A stretch of DNA of 64,000 nucleotides from contig JALWVU010000055.1 of the NCBI GenBank assembly GCA_027079305.1, positions 310,001 through 374,000 on the forward strand. Direction: 5' to 3'. Both the position numbers and the translations under genes were made by a program. The notes beneath the pieces were generated by a model. That model was not told the origin of the DNA, ran no database searches, and saw nothing but the letters and a program-made list of their open reading frames with translations. Source of the stretch: Aquificaceae bacterium (lineage in GTDB: Bacteria; Aquificota; Aquificia; Aquificales; Aquificaceae). Each line of letters opens with the position of its first letter. Within the stretch, counting starts at the first letter, position 1. Below are positions 8,264 to 17,644 of the stretch, piece by piece.

Positions 8264-9124
8264 ATGAGCGGAAAGGCCCCGATCCTCGTAATCCCTGTTG
8301 CCCTTGCCTTCTCGATCTTCTATGCGGTTTTGAGTTCCCTACCTTCAGAGAGAAAGGTTCTAAAACTCATCTCCTCTCAGGCCTCCACCCTCCGGCTTCC
8401 TAAGATAAAGGTTATCTACAGAGCCCCGTCCGGCCCGGACGACATACTCCCCGTAGAATGCTCCAGGGTCATCCCCGTGACCTACACCAGAGTCGTGTCA
8501 CTTAAAGATCTCCCGCCGGAAGAGAGGAAGAGGAAGTTCATAGACCTGATGCTCCCTTCGGTTCTGATCGTTAACTACGAGGTTTACCACGCGAGGAGGA
8601 ACCTGCTGAACATACTCGAGAAACTCAGGAAAGGCCTCAAGCTGTCGAGGGAAGAGGTGATGTTCGTGGAGAGTATCCTGGACAGGTGCAGATCCGACTC
8701 CATAGAGGAGGCCCTCGTGAAGGCCAATCCGGTCCCTCCCAGCCTCGTCATAGCCCAGGCGGCCATAGAGAGCGGGTGGGGAACCTCCCGCTTCTTCGTG
8801 GAGGGAAACAACCCCTTCGGCATATGGACCTTCAGAAAGGACGGCAACTCCCTTCAGGCGGAGGGGAGCACCGCCAGACTCAGGAAGTTCGACTCCCTTT
8901 TGGAGGCGGTGAGAGAATACGTCTACAACGTGAATGTGGGCTGGGCATACAGAGGGTTTAGAGAGCACAGGCTAAAGAGCTTCGATCCCTTTGAGCTATC
9001 CGAGTTCCTCAGCTTTTACTCCATAGAGAGGGAGAGGTATGTCAGGAAGATCCAGAGGATCATCGAAGAGAACGATCTTGGCAGGCTTGATCTCTGCACT
9101 CTCGATCCTGCTTACCTGGAGTGA
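8264..9124 (+). CDS. Bax/FlgJ-type glucosaminidase domain protein
   Basis: 286 residues. N-terminal hydrophobic segment (about 5-22, PILVIPVALAFSIFYAVL) that is a signal or anchor, a helical region, then a glucosaminidase domain: VPPSLVIAQAAIESGWGTSR (about 156-175, with the catalytic glutamate in AAIESGWG), GNNPFGIWTF and the C-terminal repeat-binding AVREYVYNVN. This matches the Bax branch of family GH73-like peptidoglycan hydrolases. Predicted periplasmic or membrane-anchored cell-wall hydrolase. It overlaps the polysaccharide deacetylase by 86 nt. Confidence 0.8.
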   Translation: MSGKAPILVIPVALAFSIFYAVLSSLPSERKVLKLISSQASTLRLPKIKVIYRAPSGPDDILPVECSRVIPVTYTRVVSLKDLPPEERKRKFIDLMLPSVLIVNYEVYHARRNLLNILEKLRKGLKLSREEVMFVESILDRCRSDSIEEALVKANPVPPSLVIAQAAIESGWGTSRFFVEGNNPFGIWTFRKDGNSLQAEGSTARLRKFDSLLEAVREYVYNVNVGWAYRGFREHRLKSFDPFELSEFLSFYSIERERYVRKIQRIIEENDLGRLDLCTLDPAYLE

Positions 9125-10073
9125 AGTCTACGCGGGTCACGCAACCATCCTCCTCTACCACAGATTCGGGGACGAGAGATACCCCACAACCTCCGTCTCC
9201 TTGGAGGACTTCGAGAGGCAGATGATGTATCTGAAGGAGAACGGATACAGAGTCGTAAGTCTCAGGGACCTCGTGAGAATGCTCAGAGAAGGTAGAGAGA
9301 TACCGCCTAAGACGGTCGCAATAGCCATCGACGACGGATATAAGTCCACCGTAAAGGCCTACCGGATACTCAAGAGGTTCAATTTTCCTTTCACCGTCTT
9401 CCTCTACATGGAGGCGGTGGGGAGATACCCCGATTTCTTAACGCTGGAGCAGATAAGGGAGATGGAGAGCTCGGGCCTTGCGGACTTCGAGAACCACTCC
9501 TACTCCCACAGAGCCTTCGGCCTGATGAGGGACGAAAAGTCCTTTGCCCTGGACCTCAGAAAGAGCGAGGAGAGGTTCAAAAGGATCTTCGGAAGGAGGC
9601 CGAGCCTTTACGCCCTGCCCTACGGCTTTTACAACAGAAAGATCCTGAAGGTGCTAAAGGAGAGGGGATACGAGGCCATCTTCACCCAAGACCCAGGAAA
9701 CGTGGACCTGAACACAAGCCCCTACAGGATCCCAAGACAGGCCATAGTGGGAAGCTGGAGCAGGATGGAGAACTTCAAGAAGAAGCTCGTTAGGGAGCCC
9801 CTGCCCCTGAAGAAGCTCTACCCCGACTACGGATTCCTGAAAGAGAACCCTCCCAAGATAGTCGGTGCGGAGCTCGAGTTCCCCCAGCGCTACGAAGGTT
9901 GCAGGATATACGTCACGGAGATAGGATGGAGAAGGGCCAAAAGGGATGGGAGCCTCGTTTACGTGGATAACCTGCCAAAGCTGAAGAGGAAGTGGAACAG
10001 GGTAGGAGTCAAGTGCAGGAACAGGGAGACTCAGATATGGGCGGAGAGCTTCTGGATGATAATAGTAAGATGA
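9039..10073 (+). CDS. Polysaccharide deacetylase (NodB homology) family protein
   Basis: 344 residues. A signal-peptide-like N-terminus (KRTILAGLISALSILLTW, cleavage likely near VYA-G) leads into the NodB domain: ILLYHRFGD, VAIAIDDGYKS (metal-binding Asp-Asp motif 1), ENHSYSHRAF (His-x3-His motif 2, about 153-162) and RPSLYALPYG (motif 3). A deacetylase acting on peptidoglycan or exopolysaccharide outside the cytoplasm. Start at 9039 is backed by GGGAGAGG just upstream, but implies an 86-nt overlap with the preceding hydrolase; a TTG at 9078 would shorten it and lose the basic n-region. The pair of wall-active enzymes suggests one role. Confidence 0.85.
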   Translation: MSGRSRGSSKRTILAGLISALSILLTWSEVYAGHATILLYHRFGDERYPTTSVSLEDFERQMMYLKENGYRVVSLRDLVRMLREGREIPPKTVAIAIDDGYKSTVKAYRILKRFNFPFTVFLYMEAVGRYPDFLTLEQIREMESSGLADFENHSYSHRAFGLMRDEKSFALDLRKSEERFKRIFGRRPSLYALPYGFYNRKILKVLKERGYEAIFTQDPGNVDLNTSPYRIPRQAIVGSWSRMENFKKKLVREPLPLKKLYPDYGFLKENPPKIVGAELEFPQRYEGCRIYVTEIGWRRAKRDGSLVYVDNLPKLKRKWNRVGVKCRNRETQIWAESFWMIIVR

Positions 10074-10999
10074 GGTTCCTTGTCATAGGCGTAGGTGCCA
10101 TAGGGAGCGCATACCTTGCCTTTCTGACGCGGGCGGGCTACGAAGCGGTAGGCCTTGTGAAAAAGGGAAGGAAGATAGACAGGATAAAGGTGGAGGGCAT
10201 ATGGGGGGAGTTCCAGGTTCCCGTGAAAACGGTGGAGAGCCTGAGGGAGTTGAAGTTCGATCCCGATGTTGTGATCCTCTCGGTCAAGTCCTACGACACG
10301 GAGAAGGCCCTCGAAACCCTCAAAGATCTGAACTGGGAGGGGAAGTATCTCATGGTGGCCCAAAACGGCTACGGGAACTATGAGAAGGCGGTCTCAATGC
10401 TCGGTGAAGGGAAGGTAGTGCTCGCCAGGGTCATATTCGGCTCCGAGGTTGTGAGGCCGGGACACATAAGGATCACCGTCTGTGCGGACGATGTGGTTAT
10501 AGGGGATCCCTCAGAAAGGATCGGGGAAGACTTCCTGAGGTCCCTCGCGGAAGTTTTCACGAAGGCGGGCATACCCACCAGGTTCGAGAGGGAGGTCTAC
10601 AAGTATCTGTGGGACAAGATAATCTACAACAGCGCTTTAAATCCCCTCGGAGCTCTTTTTGAAACCAACTACGGGACCCTCGCCCGGAACCCCCACACGA
10701 GGGAGATTATGGACAGGATAATAGAGGAGATCTTCCAGGTCCTTAAGTCCGCTGGCATGGAGACCTTCTGGAAAAGCCCAGAGGAGTATAAGAAGGTCTT
10801 TTACGAGAAGCTCATACCTCCCACCTCAGCCCACTACCCTTCTATGCTGAAGGACATAAAGAGGGGGAAAACGGAGATAGACTCCTTGAACGGGGCAATA
10901 TGCGAACTCGGAAGAAAGCTGGGCGTTCCCACACCTACCAACGAGCTGATAACGAAGCTGGTGAAGGCTAAGGAGCTACTCTCCGGAGCTGACCGATAA
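10070..10999 (+). CDS. panE: 2-dehydropantoate 2-reductase
   Basis: Reduces ketopantoate to pantoate with NADPH for CoA synthesis. 309 residues from ATG 10070, which overlaps the previous stop (ATGA); the longer frame upstream is non-homologous. N-terminal Rossmann motif VIGVGAIGSAYLA, SVKSYDTEKAL, AQNGYGN (the AQNG motif), and a C-terminal catalytic segment WDKIIYNSALNPLGALFETNYG with the Lys and Asn of the family. Good match throughout. Converges with the bactofilin gene with a 24-nt overlap. Confidence 0.9.
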   Translation: MRFLVIGVGAIGSAYLAFLTRAGYEAVGLVKKGRKIDRIKVEGIWGEFQVPVKTVESLRELKFDPDVVILSVKSYDTEKALETLKDLNWEGKYLMVAQNGYGNYEKAVSMLGEGKVVLARVIFGSEVVRPGHIRITVCADDVVIGDPSERIGEDFLRSLAEVFTKAGIPTRFEREVYKYLWDKIIYNSALNPLGALFETNYGTLARNPHTREIMDRIIEEIFQVLKSAGMETFWKSPEEYKKVFYEKLIPPTSAHYPSMLKDIKRGKTEIDSLNGAICELGRKLGVPTPTNELITKLVKAKELLSGADR

Positions 11000-11371
11000 G
11001 CTCTCCGTAAAGTGGGCACCACCCATGGAGCAGTGGCCGTTGTAGACCGCTCCCTCCTCGATCACGAAGACGTCCGTCTTAACGTCCCCGTTCAGGGTGG
11101 CTCCCTTCTTGAGCTCTATCCTCCTCGCCTCTATGTTTCCGTTCACCACGCCGTGGATGAGTATCTCACTACAGTTTATATCTCCCTCCACGCTTCCCGA
11201 CTCACCTATTATCAGCATACCCTCGCTCCTGATGTTTCCCTTCACCTTGCCGTCTATACGGGTAGCTGTGGAGAGGTTCAGGTTCCCCTCGAACACGCAT
11301 CCCTCTCCTATCAGGGTGTTTACATCTGAAGTTTCAACGGGTTTAAAACTTTCCTTCTTACCTCCGAACAT
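10976..11371 (-). CDS. Bactofilin
   Basis: 131 residues. Short disordered N-terminus (MFGGKKESFKPVET) followed by the bactofilin core: NTLIGEGCVFEGNL, GKVKGNIRSEGMLIIGES, GSVEGDINCSEILIHGVVNG and IEARRIELKKGATLNGDVKT, a right-handed beta-helix with hydrophobic residues every second position. Bactofilins form nucleotide-independent filaments that position wall enzymes. It lies one base after the M23 peptidase gene, the pairing known from bacteria in which bactofilin and M23 peptidase together set cell shape. Confidence 0.93.
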   Translation of the reverse strand: MFGGKKESFKPVETSDVNTLIGEGCVFEGNLNLSTATRIDGKVKGNIRSEGMLIIGESGSVEGDINCSEILIHGVVNGNIEARRIELKKGATLNGDVKTDVFVIEEGAVYNGHCSMGGAHFTESLSVSSGE

Positions 11372-11372
11372 A

Positions 11373-12209
11373 TCACCACCTCACATACATGTATTTTAGA
11401 GGGTTCTGCTTCCTCGAATACCTCCACACCTCGTAGTGGACGTGGGGTCCGGTGGACCTACCTGTTGATCCCACATAGCCAATTATCTGACCCGACTTAA
11501 CCCACCTCCCGGGCTTGACCTTTATCTTGGACATGTGGGCGTATAGAGTTCTGAACCCGAAGGCGTGCTTTATTATGACCGTCTTTCCGTATCCCGCCTT
11601 CCAGCCCGCGTATATCACCTTGCCTTCCGCGGTAGCCCTCACGGGCGTTCCCCAGGGCGCCTTTATGTCAACCCCGTCGTGGAACTCATACTTGCCGCTG
11701 AAGGGATCCCTCCTGTATCCGAACCTTGAGGTTATCCTGCCCCATACGGGCGGTCCGAGAGGAATCCTGCTTAGATACTTTTCGAACTTGGTGGCTTCGT
11801 TGTGGAGGAAGCTAACGTATTCCACATCGAGTATGTCTACTTTGGAGCTGGCCCCGCCTATGTTGCTGGGCACCCTCCTTATACCCTTCCTTCTCAGGAA
11901 CTTGTCGATGGTCATCAGCTTGCTCTCTAATAGCTCCACCTTCTCCTTGAAGCTCTGGAGGTAGGAGCTCTTCTCCTTCTCCTTCTCCAATAGGGCCTGG
12001 AGTTGTTCGCGCTCCTGGGTGAGTTTGGCAAGCTCACCTTTGAGATACCTGTTCTCGTAGAAGGTGAAGGTGGAAAAGAGCATCAGCCCAGCCAGACCCG
12101 AAATGGAGGCGACCGCCGCCCCTTTAAGGAACCTCAGGTTGACCCTGAAGCTCTTTGCCTTCTTCCCCCCGTAACCTACAATGATGATGTTTATATACTT
12201 ATCCTTCAT
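11373..12209 (-). CDS. M23 family peptidoglycan metallopeptidase with coiled coil
   Basis: 278 residues. A membrane anchor (about 28-50), a coiled coil (about 55-100, ELAKLTQEREQLQALLEKEK), then the LytM/M23 domain: SRFGYRRDPF, HDGVDIKAPWGTPV (zinc His and Asp), GYGKTVIIKH, LYAHMS and GPHVHYEVW (HxH). All zinc ligands are present, so it should be active. Anchored facing the periplasm. Downstream of lepA by 7 nt and upstream of bactofilin by 1 nt; the wall enzyme and its scaffold are therefore co-transcribed. Confidence 0.9.
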   Translation of the reverse strand: MKDKYINIIIVGYGGKKAKSFRVNLRFLKGAAVASISGLAGLMLFSTFTFYENRYLKGELAKLTQEREQLQALLEKEKEKSSYLQSFKEKVELLESKLMTIDKFLRRKGIRRVPSNIGGASSKVDILDVEYVSFLHNEATKFEKYLSRIPLGPPVWGRITSRFGYRRDPFSGKYEFHDGVDIKAPWGTPVRATAEGKVIYAGWKAGYGKTVIIKHAFGFRTLYAHMSKIKVKPGRWVKSGQIIGYVGSTGRSTGPHVHYEVWRYSRKQNPLKYMYVRW

Positions 12210-12216
12210 AGTGCTC

Positions 12217-14019
12217 TTATTCTACACTAAGAACGCTTAGAAATGCCTCCTGCGGTAGGGAGACGTTTCCGAACTGCTTCATCCTCTTCTTACCCTCCTT
12301 CTGCTTCTCGAGAAGCTTCTTCTTCCTCGTCACGTCTCCTCCGTAGCACTTGGCGGTCACATTGGCCCTAAGGGGCTTTATCCTCTCAGAGGCTATGACC
12401 TTCCCGCCTATGGCCGCCTGTATGTGAATCTCGAAGAGCTGGCGAGGTATTGTCTCTTTCAGCTTTTCAACTATCTGCCTCGCCCTCCTGTAGGCCTTGT
12501 CCCTGTGGACTATAAATGAAAGGGCATCCACGGGCTTCTTGTTTATTAGAACGTGGAGCTTAACGAGGTCCGAAGGTCTGTATCCCACAAACTCGTAGTC
12601 GTAGGAGGCAAAACCTCTCGAGAGAGTCTTTATCTTGTCGTGAAAGTCCAAGATTACCTCCGAGAGGGGAAGCTCGTATTCCAGGAGAACCGTGTTCTCG
12701 TCCAGGTAGGAGAACTTCTTCTGCTCTCCCCTCTTCTCCTGACAGAGTTGCATTATGTTCCCCACGAACTCCTTGGGCGTGATTATCGTGACGAGGACGT
12801 AAGGTTCTTCGACGCTCTCCACGAGGCCAAGGTTGTCCGGAAACTCGGAGGGGTTCCTTACCTCTAACACCTCACCGGTGTGCTTCTTCCTCACCCTGTA
12901 TATAACGTTCGGAGCGGTTGTGATGATTTTTACCCCGTATTCCCTTTCAAGTCTTTCCTGGACTATCTCCATGTGAAGAAGCCCGAGGAATCCCACCCTG
13001 AAGCCCATACCGAGGGCGGGAGAGCCTTCGGGTTCGTAGACTATCGCCGCGTCGTTTATCGCGTATTTTTCCAAGGCGTCCCTGAGTTCCTCGAAGGTGG
13101 TATCTTCCGTGGGGTATATCCCCGCGAAGACCATGGGCTTGGCGGGCCTGAAGCCCGGAACGGGCTCTTTGGTAGGGTTCCTTGCAAGGGTTATGGTGTC
13201 TCCTATCCTTATGTCTCTGACATCCTTTATTGAGGCGGCTATGTATCCCACGTCCCCGGCCTCGAGCTTTTCAAACTTGGTCATCTTGGGAGTTTGGGCA
13301 CCAACCTCTGTCACCTCGTATTCTTTTCCGGTCGAGAAGAGCCTTATCCTGTCTCCAGGCTTTACCTCCCCGTCGAACACCCTCACGAAGGCCACCGCCC
13401 CCCTGTAGGGATCGTAGTAGGAGTCGAAGATGAGGGCTTTGAGTGGCGCGCCCGGATCCCCCTCGGGTGGAGGTATCCTCTCCACGATCGCCTCGAGTAT
13501 CTCCTCTATACCTATCCCCTCCTTCGCGGAGGCGAGTATGACCTCCTCCCTGGGAAGACCCAGAACCTCCTCTATCTGCTTTATTATCCTCTCGGGCTCC
13601 GCAGCGGGAAGATCTATCTTGTTTATCACGGGTATTATCACCAAATCCTGCTCCACCGCCTTCCAAAAGTTGGCGACCGTCTGGGCCTCTATCCCCTGGG
13701 TGGCATCCACCAAAAGCAGAGCTCCCTCACAGGCGGCCAGGGCCCTCGAGACCTCGTAGGAGAAGTCCACGTGCCCGGGGGTGTCTATTAGGTGGAGCTT
13801 GTAGGTCTCCCCGTCCTTTGCCCTGTAGAACATCCTTACCGCCTGCATCTTTATCGTTATTCCCCTCTCCCTCTCGATGTCCAGGGTGTCAAGGAGCTGT
13901 TCCCTCTTCTCCCTTTCGCTTACAGCTCCAGTGAACTCCAAGAGACGGTCCGCGAGGGTGGACTTGCCATGGTCCACGTGGGCTATGATGGAGAAGTTCC
14001 TGACCTTATCGAGGGCCAT
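12217..14019 (-). CDS. lepA: Elongation factor 4 (LepA)
   Basis: Ribosome-associated GTPase that back-translocates or aids ribosome assembly. 600 residues, full length. G1 [19 protein letters not shown]3 [18 protein letters not shown]4 [11 protein letters not shown] and the LepA-specific C-terminal domain with [20 protein letters not shown] near the end. A TATTAT box sits on the minus strand about ten bases before the ATG, so its leader is short. First gene of the lepA-M23-bactofilin unit. Confidence 0.97.
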   Translation of the reverse strand: MALDKVRNFSIIAHVDHGKSTLADRLLEFTGAVSEREKREQLLDTLDIERERGITIKMQAVRMFYRAKDGETYKLHLIDTPGHVDFSYEVSRALAACEGALLLVDATQGIEAQTVANFWKAVEQDLVIIPVINKIDLPAAEPERIIKQIEEVLGLPREEVILASAKEGIGIEEILEAIVERIPPPEGDPGAPLKALIFDSYYDPYRGAVAFVRVFDGEVKPGDRIRLFSTGKEYEVTEVGAQTPKMTKFEKLEAGDVGYIAASIKDVRDIRIGDTITLARNPTKEPVPGFRPAKPMVFAGIYPTEDTTFEELRDALEKYAINDAAIVYEPEGSPALGMGFRVGFLGLLHMEIVQERLEREYGVKIITTAPNVIYRVRKKHTGEVLEVRNPSEFPDNLGLVESVEEPYVLVTIITPKEFVGNIMQLCQEKRGEQKKFSYLDENTVLLEYELPLSEVILDFHDKIKTLSRGFASYDYEFVGYRPSDLVKLHVLINKKPVDALSFIVHRDKAYRRARQIVEKLKETIPRQLFEIHIQAAIGGKVIASERIKPLRANVTAKCYGGDVTRKKKLLEKQKEGKKRMKQFGNVSLPQEAFLSVLSVE

Positions 14020-14097
14020 AGTATTAAAGATAATACACTCCTCTCTCCTTTCCCGCTTGTCTCTGAAAGGATCGGTGGGCTATCCTTTTTCCTGAGG

Positions 14098-14781
14098 ATG
14101 AGGCTTCTTACCCTCGACGTTGGAAACACCACGGTGGACGCCTGCCTACACGAAGGAGGAAAGATCCAGCCTCTGGGCAGGTTCGCCCATTCAGATATTG
14201 AAAGGCTCCTCGGGAACTACGACCTCGTGGTGGTCTCCTCCGTTAAACCATCTTTGAACCAGGAGCTGAGATTCCTGTTCGGGGAAAGGTTGAAAATACT
14301 CAAAATAGAGGATATCCCCCTGAAGATAGATTACAGAACTAAGGAGACCCTTGGCATAGACAGAGTCCTGCTCGCATACGGGGTAAGGGAGCTTTATTCA
14401 GACAGCGCGGTGCTCGTGAGCGCGGGAACAGCCCTCGTGGTGGACCTCCTGCTGGATGGCGTTTTCATGGGAGGATTTATAACCGCAGGGCTCGGATTGA
14501 AGCTGAGATCCCTCTCTGAGCGAACTGAGGGACTGCCGGACTTAGAACCTTCCGTCCTGAAAGTGTCCGTAGGGAAGAGCACGAGGGAGTGCCTCTTAGG
14601 AGGTGTTTTTCTGGAGAGCTTCTGCTTCATCAAGGAGACCGCGGAAAGATGGAGGAGTGAAACGTGCAAGGAGCTTCCGATTTTTATAACGGGCGGGGAG
14701 GGATTCCTTTTCAAGGAGCTTGGAGTTTATGATCCCCTCCTTCTCCATAGGGCGATGCGCAGGATTATAATTAACAGATGA
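14098..14781 (+). CDS. coaX: Type III pantothenate kinase
   Basis: First step of CoA synthesis. 227 residues from ATG 14098 (GAGGATG context); the frame stays open far upstream but that part overlaps lepA antisense and has no homology. Motifs: [15 protein letters not shown] (ATP P-loop of the ASKHA fold), [23 protein letters not shown] (catalytic Asp) and [15 protein letters not shown]. Slightly shorter than most CoaX (about 240-260). Two CoA genes, panE and coaX, fall in this window but are not adjacent. Overlaps dnaJ by 4 nt. Confidence 0.85.
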   Translation: MRLLTLDVGNTTVDACLHEGGKIQPLGRFAHSDIERLLGNYDLVVVSSVKPSLNQELRFLFGERLKILKIEDIPLKIDYRTKETLGIDRVLLAYGVRELYSDSAVLVSAGTALVVDLLLDGVFMGGFITAGLGLKLRSLSERTEGLPDLEPSVLKVSVGKSTRECLLGGVFLESFCFIKETAERWRSETCKELPIFITGGEGFLFKELGVYDPLLLHRAMRRIIINR

Positions 14782-15875
14782 GATCCGCAATAAAGGACTA
14801 CTACAAGATCCTTGGAGTTGAGAAAAACGCTACGAAGGAGGAGATCAAGAAAGCTTACAGGAAGCTTGCCCGTCTCTACCATCCTGACAGAAACCCCGAT
14901 CCGGAGGCGGAGGAGAAGTTCAAGGAGATCAATGAGGCCTACCATGTTCTCTCGGACGATGAGAAGAGGGAAGAATACGACAGAATTCTCAAAAGCGGGG
15001 ACGAGAGCAAGTTCAGGGACTTTGTAGAGTATATACAGGAGTTCATCGAGAGCATTATAAAGGGCGAAAGGGAGAAGGCCAGAAGACCCAAAAAGGGACA
15101 GGACATAAGGCTTAAGCTCTACCTGAGTCTCGAGGAAGCAGCCTTCGGTGGTGAAAAGGAGGTGGAGTATGAGAGATGGATAGACTGCCCGGACTGTGAG
15201 GGTAAGGGAGTTAAAGGCAAAGCTGAAACCGTCGTGTGCCACGCCTGTGAGGGCAAGGGGAGGAGGGTGAGCGGAATATTCAGCTTTCCGAGGCCCTGCT
15301 CTGTCTGTAGGGGAAAGGGTTTTATAGTTAAGAACCCCTGTCCCACCTGTTTCGGAAGGGGCAGGGTGACCACCAAGGCCAAGATAAAGGTAAGCATACC
15401 TCCTGCAACCGATGAAGGGGACGTTCTCAAGGTTCTAGAAAAGGGGCACTTTGGCGTAAACGGAGGCAAACCCGGAGACCTCTATCTCAGAGTCTTCCTG
15501 AAGGAACATCCTGTATTTAAAAAGGTGGGAAGCGACCTTATGATGGAAAAGTTGATAAGCTATCCGCTTGCGGTTCTCGGGGGAACGACAAGGGTTCCCA
15601 CCCTTGAAGGTGAAGAGGTGGAGGTGTTCGTTCAACCTGGAACGGAGTGCGGCTCTACCAAAACACTTCCTGGGAAGGGCTTCCCTCTGCAGGACGGCAG
15701 AAGGGGCAACATGATAATAACCTTCAGGATAGAGGTTCCCAAGAATATAAGCGGTAAGCAGAAAAAACTCCTCGAGAAACTGGCAAGGGAACTCGGCGAG
15801 GAAGGTATAAACAGAGAGGAGGGGCTACCCGGCAGGATAGCCCGCTGGATAAAAAGGAAAAACGCGCCGCGTTAG
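14778..15875 (+). CDS. dnaJ: Chaperone DnaJ
   Basis: 365 residues. J domain at about 7-70 with [19 protein letters not shown] (HPD motif), a short linker without the long Gly/Phe-rich stretch of E. coli DnaJ, four zinc-finger repeats ([32 protein letters not shown], about 138-200) and the C-terminal peptide-binding barrels ([17 protein letters not shown]). Type I DnaJ by the zinc fingers. No dnaK or grpE adjacent. Its ATG overlaps the coaX stop. Confidence 0.93.
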   Translation: MRSAIKDYYKILGVEKNATKEEIKKAYRKLARLYHPDRNPDPEAEEKFKEINEAYHVLSDDEKREEYDRILKSGDESKFRDFVEYIQEFIESIIKGEREKARRPKKGQDIRLKLYLSLEEAAFGGEKEVEYERWIDCPDCEGKGVKGKAETVVCHACEGKGRRVSGIFSFPRPCSVCRGKGFIVKNPCPTCFGRGRVTTKAKIKVSIPPATDEGDVLKVLEKGHFGVNGGKPGDLYLRVFLKEHPVFKKVGSDLMMEKLISYPLAVLGGTTRVPTLEGEEVEVFVQPGTECGSTKTLPGKGFPLQDGRRGNMIITFRIEVPKNISGKQKKLLEKLARELGEEGINREEGLPGRIARWIKRKNAPR

Positions 15876-15884
15876 AACGAAGTA

Positions 15885-16361
15885 TTATTGTATTATTGTT
15901 AAATAGGTGGATTTAAGATCACAAATATATTCATGTGAGGTATTAAGCTTGATAACGCATACTTCTAACTTGACCTCTATATTTGTAGCTGTAAAAAGGA
16001 AGCCTAAACCACCATTGCCACAACTCATCCAATAGCTGTCAACGACATTTTCAATCATGCATTCTAAATTGCAGAGGTATCTGTTATTACATATACCTTT
16101 TAAAAGCTTTTCCGGCACTTCATTAGTGCTGTTCATTACATAAAGAGTAGCATAGTAGACTGTGGCGTCGGTATTAACGTTCCAGCTAATGAGGAAAGCT
16201 TCTCCCACCTTTATAGAAGATTTATCTGTATAGAAGCTATCTATGTGTATATAAGTTCCAGAATAACGAATAATATGAGGGTCAAGAGAATCCTGTGTGT
16301 TTTGGTTTCCTCCTCCACATGAGGCTAGAAAAATCATCAAATATAGTAAAGTTTTTTTCAT
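15885..16361 (-). CDS. Putative lipoprotein, unknown function
   Basis: 158 residues from the ATG at 16361, which has GGAGG seven bases upstream; the longer frame starting at 16403 has no such site. The N-terminus MKKTLLYLMIFLASCGGG is a lipoprotein signal with lipobox LAS-C. The mature part has six or more further cysteines (CNNRYLCNLEC, WMSCGNGG, EVCVI, EYICDL), suggesting disulfides in the periplasm. A beta-rich domain (SSIKVGEAFLISWNV) recalls an Ig-like or cohesin-type strand pattern, but I do not recognise a family. Markedly more AT-rich than its neighbours; probably acquired with the following gene. Confidence 0.6.
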   Translation of the reverse strand: MKKTLLYLMIFLASCGGGNQNTQDSLDPHIIRYSGTYIHIDSFYTDKSSIKVGEAFLISWNVNTDATVYYATLYVMNSTNEVPEKLLKGICNNRYLCNLECMIENVVDSYWMSCGNGGLGFLFTATNIEVKLEVCVIKLNTSHEYICDLKSTYLTIIQ

Positions 16362-16389
16362 GATACTCCTCCAAACATAAATTATCTGT

Positions 16390-17477
16390 TTAAAATCTAA
16401 CACCAGTAGCTAAAGTTATCCTGTGCACTATATTATCTATTACTGATATTCTATCGTCAATTGCCATAGGTCTTTTGCCTTCAATCCTAAACCAGTATGG
16501 ATTATACATAACATCTAAGAAAAAGTGTTTTAAGTTTAAACCAAAATGAATTTCGCTGGATATATATATCATTGAGCCTGCTTCTACTTGAAACACACGT
16601 CTAGGTGAAAGACCAGCATTGTTTACTTTTGTCCACCCATACTTGCCTATACGTAAAGGCCCTATAACACGCAAAGGTCCCATTTCTAATAACTTCGGTA
16701 TATATATGTATACCTGTTTACCATATACTTTGTTGAAGCCTATCCCTCCACATAAACCCTCAAAAGTTATATCTGACCTTATAATAATAGCAGAGCGCTC
16801 TGCAGGACTCCTTCCAAAGGACCACCACGTAACTGGTTGTCTTGTCTTTATATTACAATAACCTATCCAGGTTTTTATAAAATCATATTTAACGCCTGTA
16901 TATATATTCTGAAAAGTGAAATCTTGAAGTAGTGTATAGGTCGTGTCGCTTTGAAGTTCCTGAATATTAGTAAATTCTCCATTTTCTATATCAACATAAT
17001 AAACTTTATAACCATCTTCAAGAACAGCCTTATTTATAATTAACTTTGAATTATATACTTCTTTGTCAAAAGTATATCCAATAAATACATCAAACTTTAT
17101 ATATTTGCTTTTGCTTAAAAGATCAAGAAAGAAAAGATTTAAACTAAGCAAATCCCTTTCATAGTGATTTTTTTTCTCCATAAACCGAAAACTCTTTTGC
17201 TTGTTTTTCCTATAGGATATACCTTTTCATATCTAAATACATCACGCCATAATATCTTAAAGTACGCTAAATTAACATGCTCATAGCTAATATCAAATGC
17301 TTGTTGCGCATCATCACTGCTTGTATATTTATTATAATTAGACTTAATAAAGTTAATTTGGTACCCAACTCCTATCTCTAAACCATTCAAAGGAGTCAAT
17401 TTGTCCGTTGCAAATGAATATGAGACCAAAAATATTATTGAAAAGACCATAAGCGTAGTGGAAAGATATGTATACAT
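16390..17477 (-). pseudogene. Envelope protein split by a frameshift at an A8 run
   Basis: Two minus-strand frames read as one protein: the first (17477 to 17139) begins with a signal peptide (MVFSIIFLVSYSFA) and GLEIGVGYQINFIKSNYNK; the second (17181 to 16390) continues with alternating hydrophobic strands (SKYIKFDVFIGYTFDKEV, KVYYVDIENGEF) and ends RITLATGVRF, with a terminal Phe as in outer-membrane beta-barrels. They overlap at eight A residues (T8 at 17168-17175 on plus); a -1 shift there joins WRKK to NHYERD. It may be a broken gene, a phase-variable tract, transcriptional slippage or an assembly error. Strongly AT-rich. No family recognised. Confidence 0.6.
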
Positions 17478-17563
17478 GAAATTAATTATAACAAATCCGA
17501 AGAAGATATCGAGGTAAGCCGAGCCTGTTGAAAAAATCCTCATTTTATTGAAGGACTGAAGAT

Positions 17564-17640
17564 GTCAAGATAAGCCCTCCAGAGTGTAGTATAGGAAGAT
17601 AAAAGTCCTGAGAAAGCTCGAAATAGTCTCAAACTTAGGA
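17564..17640 (-). mobile_element. Remnant of a second insertion sequence (transposase 3' end only)
   Basis: Read on the minus strand from 17639, this stretch encodes 24 residues and a stop that align without gaps to the last 24 residues of the adjacent transposase, with 12 identical (ETI, S, L, FI, LY, L, E, S positions), and the stop falls at the same place relative to a GTCAA end at 17564. The rest of this older copy is missing and its broken edge abuts the intact element. Confidence 0.75.
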
Positions 17641-17644
17641 CCAT

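Noticed and set aside
13792-14097. Long N-terminal extension of the CoaX frame
   Set aside because: It is antisense to lepA, and CoaX homology begins at ATG 14098 with [12 protein letters not shown].
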